Assembly: GCA_001579985.1 (NCBI GenBank)
Contig: LRSR01013305.1
Span: forward strand, 1-57,744
Direction: 5' to 3'
DNA length: 57,744 nt
Source: Hypsibius dujardini
Taxonomy: Eukaryota; Tardigrada; Eutardigrada; Parachela; Hypsibiidae
In this document: piece after piece, positions 49,060 to 57,744 of the stretch
Position numbering within the stretch: position 1 is the first letter of the stretch
Layout of the letters: each line of letters opens with the position of its first letter
Translations under genes and position numbers: made by a program
The notes under the pieces: generated by a model
Seen by the model: the letters and a program-made list of their open reading frames with translations, nothing else
What the model was told of the DNA's origin: nothing
Databases searched by the model: none

Positions 49060-49377
49060 CGATTGGCTAGCGCGAAATTCAAAAATTTCACTGCTACATC
49101 ATTGCTAAGCGATCGACTGTTCATCCGTTCACCGGACTGTGGACGAAGGCATACCAGCTCGCTTGGTCTTCTGAGGGGTATGATCCCACTTGAGTTCTAG
49201 AATGCCACATACACATTGAAGGCGAAAACATTGCGGACCTTCCCCGGGAAAAAAGTTACGAGAATGCCATTAAACATTCACAGCACGCCTGGATGAAAGG
49301 CATGCGGCTCCAAGACAAATTGGGCTCCATGCGCTGGGTGCCCTGTCGAGCAGTGGCCAGCAAAAGACAAAATTAGT
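49060..49377 (+). pseudogene. Coding remnant with one internal stop
   Basis: One plus frame runs with a single TGA: VHPFTGLWTKAYQLAWSSEG before it and CHIHIEGENIADLPREKSYE through KHSQHAWMKGMRLQDKLGSM after it, ending TAG at 49375-49377. Composition strongly suggests former or real coding. No intron removes the TGA in phase. Family not recognised. Confidence 0.35.
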
Positions 49378-50117
49378 TTGCATATTTAGTAGTGCACTAA
49401 TTGGACGATATATAAAAATATCCGCTTTGATAGTTATCGTTCTTATAGAAACACAACAAGAATAAATGATATAATTTTGTAACAGTCTATACCATTGGCG
49501 ATTAACTTTTCTTTTCTCTGCAGCGTCTTTTCTGTTGTTAATTGTGGCGACCCAGACTTATTATGCATTGTGAAAATTTAATTCTTGCGATGCGCATTCA
49601 GATGTTGCCGGCTCGAACAATGCAAGAAAACCTAGACACGCTCACCATACAAATTCGAAATAAGGTGACGCAACTGTGACTGCTGACGTCTTACATATTT
49701 GAATGACACAGGTAATATCGCGCTAAAACAAACACAAAAGGGCATGCGCAAGGAATTTATAATACCTACTAATTAAATATCTGATTAAAAAGTTGAGTAC
49801 CTTCTTATTAAAAATCGGAATCAAAATATATCGATTAACAAACGTTGGAAAATCTAAGGAATTTTTTTGTTTCTTCTAAGGCTTTCCCTCCTTTCTGGAC
49901 CAGGAGAACGCTTGGACCAATTCAACAAACGTCGTTTATGGGTTTTTCATTGCAGCGGAGTCCAGAAAATTGTTAATATTAATTGTCCAGAAATTGTTAA
50001 TACAGAGGTTAAACAACTTGATGGTGCTCAGTTACTCATGTTCACACCTGTACAGGGCGCCTTATCTGATTTTCAAATCTCATAAACCCAGCACGTGCTC
50101 CGTTCAATCTCGCATGT
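49378..50117. other. Gap before transposase remnant
   Basis: AT-rich, no exon recognised; should contain the left end of the mariner-like element, but no inverted repeat matching the right side was found. Confidence 0.3.
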
Positions 50118-51357
50118 GTGATATATTTCTTGTCTCATTTGGATGCAAAGATGGGTCGCAAACTAGATTTGGGTGTGAGGGAGTCTATTTTGACATTGGT
50201 CAGTTTGAAATATTCATCCAGAAAAATTGTGAAAGCATTGAAGGTCAGAAATATCGTTGTTTCTCAGAAAGCATTATCTAACCTCATCAGGAAAAATAAC
50301 AACAAGGAAGCCGGAAGTGATGCTGCACCGTCATCGGTGAAACCCCGTAGCTCCCCAAAATTCCGAACTCCTGGTCTGGTAACTGTCATTGAAAAGGACC
50401 TCTCAGGACCGAATCCGCTGACCCGTTCTGCGTTATCCTTAAAGTACGGTGTGTCGGCTACAACTATTGCTAACGTCATCAACCAGGATTTGGAGGGGAA
50501 GGTGCGAAGAAAGTGCTGTGTTTATGACCTATCGAACAAGCAGGTTAATCAACGGCTGGACCGAAGCCCGAGGTTCCTGCGCTATATCAACAGCGGTAAG
50601 TGGAAGAATATTGTCACCATTGATGAAGCTTGGGTGTATCTCACTGACACTAACGGAATCCGAAAGATTTATTACGAGTTTCGGGAAGAATGGAGTCCGG
50701 AAAGTTGGACCAAATTCTGGAAGGAATCTCACCCCAAGGGCGTCATGTTTGTGGCCGGCGTTTGCTTCCGTGGAAAACTGCCATCCGTTTCGTCAAACCC
50801 GGAGCAAAAATCAACAGTGAGTACTACATCCAACATGTTTTGAATTCACTTTCAAGAACGACATTCAGAAACTTTTTCCGAGGGAGCTTATCAACAAGGT
50901 CGTCTTCCACTATGACAATACTCCAGCGCACTCTTCCGGAATCAAGTTCATTCCAAAAGAGCACTGGATGGGCAATAGCCCTGACCTGGCCCCCATGGAT
51001 TTTTGTGTGAATGGTCTGTTTAAGTGGAAATTGTTTACCCACGCTGCAACTCTGCACAGGTTGCACAAGCAAGAGTTTCTTCATCCACCTGCCTTTCTGT
51101 TCAGCTATCCGCTCTCCGTCCGGATAACCGTTCCCCGATCAACAAGTCAACAAGTGCAACAAAGAGAGGCTAAATATAGCATAGCTCAGATTCGTCTTGC
51201 GCCGGTCGTCTGCAGTGGCAGAGAAAAATGGGGCAGCGGCTACAACAGTGAGTCGGGTAACTACAAGAGCAAGAGAAACTGCTGGTTATATCGCCATCAT
51301 CAAATTGTGGCGAATACGCCTTATGCGCCTAAAATTGCTCACCTCTATCCTTTATAA
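50118..51357 (+). pseudogene. Tc1/mariner-superfamily transposase, frameshifted
   Basis: The likely start is the ATG at 50151 (MGRKLDLGVRESILTLVSLK). Two helix-turn-helix regions follow, the second containing RSALSLKYGVSATTIANVIN. Catalytic parts: TIDEAW (first Asp, about 50622), DNTPAH (second Asp, 50914) and SPDLAPMDF (third Asp, 50998). Two frame changes, near 50785 and 50850, break the protein, so it is not functional. The second and third Asp are separated by 27 residues, shorter than the 34 of classical mariner. The last part, after LFKWKLF, degenerates into unrelated-looking sequence. I could not find terminal inverted repeats. Confidence 0.8.
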
Positions 51358-51784
51358 TCCACCCCAATGAAGTTTACGAATAAAAAATTTAATTTGTTCG
51401 CGTATTAAAAATAAATATTATAACCAAGAAGATTGAATGATTGTTGCGCTTTTCATTTTTTTATTCCAAATCTGATTACATAAAATAAAAGATGTATCTG
51501 CGAAAAATATTAAACCTAACTAAATAGGTTCTCATTCCTTGTGACAATTTCCGGTGTGGGGCGAGGAATATAGAAAAAAAAAAATTTGCTAAAATAAGGA
51601 ATCCAAACATTGAAAACTAATTAGGCTGCATACACAAAAATTCGGTTTCCCGTTCCGGGCAAATGGCTTTTTGGATTTCGGAAAAAAATTCACTGAGCGG
51701 TTGAGATTTTGCAGGCTTCGAATGCAAAGTTAGAGATTAATTTGTTTTCACGGAGTTAGGTTTCATTTCCAGATCGGTACCTCG

Positions 51785-52112
51785 TGTTGGGTGGTACCCA
51801 ACAGTCACGCAACACTTGTTTAATGTATAGTCTATCTACCTAGTTAACCCATTCCTATCTACCCTCACATTCAATAATGTACTTACTCAGCTATTATTAC
51901 GTACTAGATCCGCCATGTCGGCAAGAACTAGTAAGTTAGATCAGGAACTATTCTTTATCCCCGACTATAAACGTGTGTTCTACAGTAATCTAAGAGAGTT
52001 CATTCCTTTCTCCTCTTAACAGTAAAGTTTTCCCTCAATTCGTCTCCTATTATTCAGTCTAATAGCTTGTATGTTCAGGTTCTTCCGTCCTAGTAGAGAC
52101 GGAGGCCTAACA
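51785..52112 (+). mobile_element. LTR, family A, solo copy 4
   Basis: 328 bases, TGTTGGGTGGTACCCAACA to GGAGGCCTAACA. Exact 4-bp target duplication CTCG at 51781-51784 and 52113-52116. No internal sequence on either side. Confidence 0.9.
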
Positions 52113-52217
52113 CTCGTTTCCTCATTATTCCGATTATAGGTTGAATACTGTTCTACAGTTCCGCCTCTGGCTTCTGAAAAACGTTTTGCTCATAAGAATT
52201 GACTACGGAGCAAAACT

Positions 52218-52349
52218 TATAATTTGAAACACACTTTTATTTGAAACAAGCTATTTGCTGAAAGGTAGCCTGACTCACGTGTGCGTGAGATGGTGTTTTG
52301 TGTATAACTGAGGCCACCTGCATCAAATAAAAGTGTGTTTCAAATTATA
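52218..52349. mobile_element. 132-bp MITE with perfect 27-bp inverted repeats
   Basis: Left arm 52218-52244 starts TATAATTTGAAACACACTTT; right arm 52323-52349 is its exact reverse complement. TA-rich ends suit Tc1/mariner mobilisation. The perfect arms suggest a recent insertion. Confidence 0.9.
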
Positions 52350-53828
52350 CGTTTTTCTCCTTATAAATTGATTTTTTGGGTAAGACATGATAAACATTTT
52401 TTTATTCAATACATTAGCGCCCATTGCATGTTAAATGTCGACAGAAAGTTTTATTTTTCATTCGAAAACGGCTTGACCGATTCTTGTGAACCCAATTGAT
52501 TTTCGAGTTGAGGTGTTACCCAAAAATTACAAATCAAAATTTTGTCGCTCGTCGGCTAACCATTGTCCTTTAAAAATGGGCAAACCTAGGCATTCTGCTT
52601 TTTCCTAGGCGTAAGGGTCGCGGAACGCGGCGAAGTAGCTATAAATGATAAAAATACGAAAAGATTTTGTTGCACCCTACGTGGAAAGTAAACAGAATTC
52701 AAAAAAAAGTTTAGCGAAGTCGAACTGATGACCAGAACATGGCCATTGGTTAAAAAAACCCTCGTTTTTTGTAGAAAAGTGGATAAAACTTGTTTCTACA
52801 AAATCCGGCGCTTAGTCGGATTTTTACGAATCGGCATGTTTACAGTGAAAATTCAGGAAATGAAATAAATACCCCAGTATTGTTTAACTTCCGATGTTTC
52901 TTATGTGCGAGCCAAACGAGTTACGGGGCTAAATTTTTAAAATCAAAACATGCTAACCTCTGCTTATGAAAAGTATTCTGGCAGATCGGAATTTGAAAGC
53001 TTCGATTCGTCTCTCGTTAGCTGCCGTTATAACAAATCCGCAAATTTATACCTGCAATTTTGACACCCGTACATCCCCCTGCTTCGCCCCGCCCCGCCTC
53101 TTGCCTGGCCCGGGGACGTGTAGAAAAATTCCGGACTTGTGGGTCAAATTATTAAAGCCGGCGAACTGGAAACAATTTTTTTATGCGGCCTTAGATTCTA
53201 CTTCCATGTGACGATTTTAAAAGGTGGTAGAATTGCAGCATGATTTTCAATTTTTTTAAGTAGTCCTATATTAGTGATGACTTGCAGTATTTAATTCATC
53301 GATCAAACTTTGAGGACTTTTTGGATAAATTGCGTTGTTTAAAAAGCAGTGGAAGATGCTATTGGCGTTGCTTTTTACGATACAAAAAACGAGGTTTCGA
53401 ATAATGTTAGATGGCATTTTGAGGAACCATCCGTTCCAGAATTTAAAATTCATCAGCCTGAAAAGAACCTGTTTGGAAGTAACAAAGCGGAGCTATAAAT
53501 GACTTTCAATTTGCATGGGCCGGACACTCAGGGGTGCACTTTCAGAAATGATCCATAACTCCGCCGCCTAAAGTTCAACAATAGTTCTGCTGATGCCAAT
53601 GGATTAGAAAATTTGAAATTCAAGTTATAAAATTCGGTCGTTTCCTATTCAACAGCTCCGATAGGATAAATCATATCTCGTATATTATACTCATTTCAAT
53701 GCTACAGCTACATAAACTTGCTAAATAATAAGAGGAAATAATGAAAAAGGGGACAAAGGGACGATGGTATAAAAGGAGAGGGGGCACTATAGTCTAAATA
53801 TAAGTACCAATTTTTTGTAATTAATAAC
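52350..53828. other. Intergenic, no gene recognised
   Basis: AT-rich with short frames only. 52430-52520 (ATTCGAAAACGGCTTGACCGA) resembles the conserved core of an interspersed repeat, but I could not find ends. Confidence 0.3.
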
Positions 53829-53832
53829 TAGT

Positions 53833-54140
53833 TGTTGGACCACGCCCAACAAGTCCTCATATCCAATCATCACAGCTATTTGACTCGATAATACCTTACT
53901 TACTTAGTAACTCTATCTACCCTATTAACCCTGTTCTGCTGCCACAGCTAATCACTTGATGTGTGTGCTATTTACTATCAATTCTATGGTTAACACTTTA
54001 CTATATAAGCAGATGTTTTACTAGTTATAAGTAGCAGTTTTACTTCTTCTTTCCTTTCTTCCAGTTTTCTTCTCTACCTATTCCTACATTCAGTCTAATA
54101 AACTTGTTACCTACCAAACTTCCTGTTGGTAGACCTAACA
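53833..54140 (+). mobile_element. LTR, family B, solo copy 2
   Basis: 308 bases, TGTTGGACCACGCCCAACA to AGACCTAACA, with ACTATATAAGCAGATG (TATA) and TCTAATAAAC (poly(A)-type signal). Exact 4-bp target duplication TAGT at 53829-53832 and 54141-54144. Confidence 0.9.
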
Positions 54141-54144
54141 TAGT

Positions 54145-55134
54145 TTAGATCTAATCAAAAAATTTCAGCTCTTTCTGCAATATCCTTTTGAAAAGCGTCC
54201 GAAGATAGCTGAGTTTTCAGCCAAATAATTGTTACTTAGTTTGCTATCCTTACCAGCAGCGATCCTTCATGTAGGGACGTTTTCGCTGAATATCCTACGG
54301 TAAGCAGAATGGGATGGGCCGTCTATCTGAAAACCGCGGCCGACATAACGATGACCAGTGACGAATCCATGAACCCCCCCCCCCGATAAAATCTAAAATA
54401 TTGAAGTATTATTTGACGGGATTTATTGAACAACCGTCCGATTTTCATGTCTGGCATATTAATGGATAGCTAAATGAATTAGCTAGATGGGAGCGTAAAA
54501 ATAGGAATCTCAGTTGTGCTGAACGAAAAATATTTTCAAGGCGACGGAGAAGATTAGAAGCAGCCGGGAATCTTTTTTCGTGGAAGTTCTTCAGTTTTGG
54601 GCAACATTCAACGATTATGCGGGCTAATTTTCGTTATTGTTTTCTCAGGTTGGTAAGTTTTTCGTTAAATGTTCTGATATCCATGCCAGCCACCGTCTTA
54701 CTTGTCTATCGGTGTGCGTGCCTACCTTACGTTGAGCTTGTTTATCTGCCTTTCTGCTTGATTGTCTGCTTAGCTGCCTGTCAGCCTGCCTGCGGTGACC
54801 GTATTACCGTTCTGTTCAGAAACGTTTTATTATCAGATTAACGCAGCAGAAATCAACTAATGTGAACAAGAGAAAGCAAGAAAGCAAAACCAGAAATGGA
54901 GCTTTTTTTGGTGCCCGGCTGTCTTACAGAGAGGTAAAGGGCAAACCCTCTCCAAACAACGTACGAAAAAAGCAGCTTAATATGAAACGGGAAACAACAA
55001 AGCGAATACATTAAAATTGGACTGATGCGGAATCGGAGTCCGTGGGGATGTCCTTCCGCTTGCCTAAACAATCAATCCTTTTAGACTATAACCAATTTCT
55101 TCCACATGCCTATTTCTTGAGCTAATAGCATAAT
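54145..55134. other. Intergenic, no gene recognised
   Basis: A C-run at about 54371-54382 and CTGCCT/CTGTCT-rich sequence at 54700-54800. No exon seen. May hold the 3' UTR of the adjoining minus-strand gene. Confidence 0.3.
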
Positions 55135-56178
55135 TTACTCACGGCAGCACTTCAGGCGAATCAGGACTACCACGACCGTGGCGAAACCAGCCCCACCGAC
55201 GCTGCAACAGATGACGACAAGGTAGACGATTCCGCTTGCTTCGTCGGAACTGACAGCTTTAGCCAGAGCTTTTGAAACTGCAGCCGGTCTCGCAACTTGC
55301 AGCGTTCCGGTCGGTTGATTGAAGAGTTCAACTGTTCCGTTTTCGATGGCAACAACGTAAAACTCAATACAAGGCTGCTGGTCTCCTTCACTCGCCGATG
55401 TGGCAATCGCAGACGCGACTCCTCCTGCCGTGACGACCGCATTTTTGATCATGGCCTTGACCGTCTTCCTGGTACCTTTGCCAGTGAACTTGCCTGCCAG
55501 GGTCTTCATAACACCTGCAACCAGAATAAGAAGAATGTCATTCAACGAGTGGGCGAAGCCACTCCCTCACATTTAAAACGGGATGCATGGGATGGTAACA
55601 ATTACAGCGCGGAAAAAGTTTGTTATTGGAAGAACCCATTTTGAAGTCGCATCTTTTTTCAAATTCACCTATATGAATCGTTTCTTGTATAGTTGCAAAC
55701 TAAATACAACATCCAATTTGAATTTGATCTAGCTCCATAAAACAATTGATAGACACGATATAATAAAATTTTATCGAAATCATGCGTTTAAAAAATGTTG
55801 TTCAAAGATATGTAATACCGGCTAATCGTCTTTCATTTCATTTATCTTCTAAAAAAATACCTTTTTTTGTAAAAAGAAATTAAATTCGGAATTTTAAAGT
55901 ACATTTTCTAAAGGATGAATCTTCTTACTGCTCTGGGGCTTCGGAAGACCAGTAGAAAGCGTTCCACGACGTCCACCTAATCGCAGCGGCGCAGGTGCCT
56001 TCAATGCCCCTTTCTGGACGGGCTGGTTTTGCCCACCTGAAAAACCAGAATGCGAAAATGATATTAAATTGACGGGTGATCGACGTGATTGCAACAGGCT
56101 GCGGGGAAAATTCATTCATGACGGGAAGCGCATTCCAGCAGCAGTTGCCAGTAGGAGGATTAATACAATTGATTGCAT
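55135..56178 (-). CDS. Small single-pass membrane protein (first exon unresolved)
   Basis: Two exons join well in phase 1: 56036-55929 and 55514-55135. The second encodes a basic N-part (KTLAGKFTGKGTRKTVKAMI), a lumenal-type segment with the sequon NGT, then one membrane helix (SGIVYLVVICCSVGGAGFAT and VVVVLI) and a short RLKCCRE tail. The donor-like GTGAGT just before the stop leaves open a longer gene. A signal-peptide-like frame at 56178 (MQSIVLILLLATAAGMRFP) would be the natural first exon, but its only nearby GT gives phase 2, not 1. With it the downstream exons would be read in another frame, giving a Trp/Cys-containing secreted peptide. I prefer the membrane-protein frame. Confidence 0.45.
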
Positions 56179-57609
56179 GGCTACAGAGTACGTGGAAAGG
56201 TGAATATTTGTGTCGAAAGTAGGAAGTTCCGAAGGAGTAGTGAAATGTGTTGAGTTGATGATTTGGAAAACTGAAAAAATGCTTATGTGAGCTTATCGAG
56301 CTCGTGTTTTTAGTCAGGCAAAGCTGCTAACATGTGTAGAACAAAGAATATGTTTTTTAATAGAAAAAAAAAGACATTTATGGTGCTGGTGTTCCTTTCG
56401 GAGAGAGAATCTTTCAATGATGACGTAAAGTATGCGCAAAGTAGCAGTCGAAAATTGAGCTCACTTCTGTTGCATCGCGATGCGCGATCAACTCTCGCGG
56501 CTCCTCATTCACCTACGTGCCACCAAGGAGGCAGATTGTTGTAGGTGGACAAAGGAAATACACGCGCGATCCATATATTGGCCTCTCAAGCAGTTTTAGC
56601 GCGCAATTCCTGACGTTTTCGATCATTTTTTGAACTGTGTCCGATTGGAGCGCCAATCCAGATGATAGTCCCTTATAAAACACTTCATTCACCATCGGTA
56701 TAACAGGTTTGTCATTCATTAAAACAATCAATATGACAAAATGCATTTTGATAATTGTATTTCGTTTCATGCCCTACACGTTAATTGTATTAATTAGGTG
56801 GGTTATGACATTGAGATACTGGATGAGAATCTGATTCAGATAATAAATTCGAAAGTGTATGTATCCAATTTCAATTTCTCTTGAAAACAGCTATTACGAC
56901 CGGTGTTGGTCCACTCGAATAAAATATAAGAATATAATAAGATAAAAAACAGCATACAAAAAAATGTATCTAATCATGTTAATTATGTAATTATTCCGCT
57001 TGGATATTACCTCAAGAACTGCTGACGTTGGCATATTTTCAGGAAAAGTCCAGAACAAATTATGCAGTTGTGTGAGCCGACTAAATCCATATTTACGGCA
57101 TAATTCAGGTACGGTTGTCGACATGATGTGCGAAATTGTTGCTGTGATTAAATAAGTATCTTTCTGTAATTGTACAATGTTAACTTAAAAATCTAGCTGA
57201 AACCGTCATCCAGTGCAAAATTTCGACTCAGGGATGACTCGTTTGTAGAAAATGCGGGAAATACCCTTACTAGAGTCGTGCTTGCATGCACAGGTTCTTT
57301 TGGACGATTCGTCTTGCTTGTGATACGTCATTGCTTTCAATCACATGTGAGTCATTTGCGGCTCATGATCAAAAAGAAGTTTCTAGCCATGCAGTTAAGG
57401 ATTATGACACTCTGCGAGATCGACAGCCGTGTTAACTAAGTCAGTCCAAATTTCAATCTTTTTTCGATCAGGCGGTTAAAACTGCGCTCATTGAGTCCCG
57501 TTTTGGTCTTATTTTGACGCTGATTTGCAATTTTTGTCGGTGTTTTCTGCAACATTCACATGTAGCTTGTTCTTGGCATCTAATGTGACCGCCCATTCTA
57601 ACTTTAACA
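56179..57609. other. Intergenic between divergent genes
   Basis: No exon recognised. Frames at 56332-56544, 56513-56770 and 56894-57124 are short and unremarkable. Likely contains promoters for both neighbours. Confidence 0.35.
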
Positions 57610-57744
57610 ATGGCGATGAAAGTTACCAACCTGTTTCGGAAAACAGCAGCAAAGGTAATAACATAATTTTCCCCGCTTTTAAGATAACCCTCTTATGAAA
57701 ACAGAGTTATTTAGGAATGGTATGAAAAGAACAACTGCACGTAT
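57610..57744 (+). CDS. 5' end of a gene cut by the window edge
   Basis: ATG at 57610 in good context (AACAATGGCG) opens a 15-codon exon (MAMKVTNLFRKTAAK) ending AAG at a GTAATA donor (57654). An acceptor TTATTTAG leads in phase 0 to EWYEKNNCTY at 57715, running off the edge. The short basic N-terminus followed by EWYEKN resembles the start of the complex III subunit UQCRB/QCR7, but 25 residues are too few to decide. Confidence 0.4.

Overview
The window looks like nuclear DNA of an invertebrate animal, probably an ecdysozoan. Genes are split by short GT-AG introns (mostly about 60-200 bp, a few longer). They include a G-protein alpha subunit of the Gq class and a PWWP2-type chromatin reader. 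Intergenic DNA is AT-rich and full of small inverted-repeat elements, LTRs and microsatellites. I cannot fix the phylum from sequence alone; a tardigrade or another small ecdysozoan would fit, at low confidence.

Layout. 0.8-3.9 kb (minus): a five-exon gene for a secreted protein with seven copies of a six-cysteine module. 4.7-7.5 kb (minus): a complete ten-exon Gq-alpha gene. 10.1-11.3 kb (plus): a small four-transmembrane protein. 13.2-16.3 kb (plus): a seven-exon PWWP2A/B-like gene with an inverted-repeat element in intron 6. 18.5-20.1 kb and 24.1-24.9 kb (plus): two diverged paralogues of a secreted ten-cysteine family. 28.9-54.1 kb is mostly a transposon graveyard: two related LTR families, a decayed Gypsy-type integrase with an LTR nested in it, KDZ-like exons at 42.5-43.6 kb, and a frameshifted mariner-like transposase at 50.1-51.4 kb. 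Within it lies a 224-residue gene assembled from four short minus-strand exons (47.9-48.8 kb). 55.1-56.2 kb (minus) holds a small single-pass membrane protein gene with an unresolved first exon. The right edge cuts into a new plus-strand gene.

The genes form no operon or evident pathway. Shared themes are secreted cysteine-rich proteins (the seven-module protein and the ten-cysteine pair) and ordinary housekeeping or signalling genes. The features most likely to be undescribed are the C-x12-C-x9-C-x10-C-x5-CC seven-module protein and the ten-cysteine family.

Exon boundaries were read by eye from GT-AG sites, phase and family conservation. Gq-alpha and PWWP2 are well constrained; the others are models.
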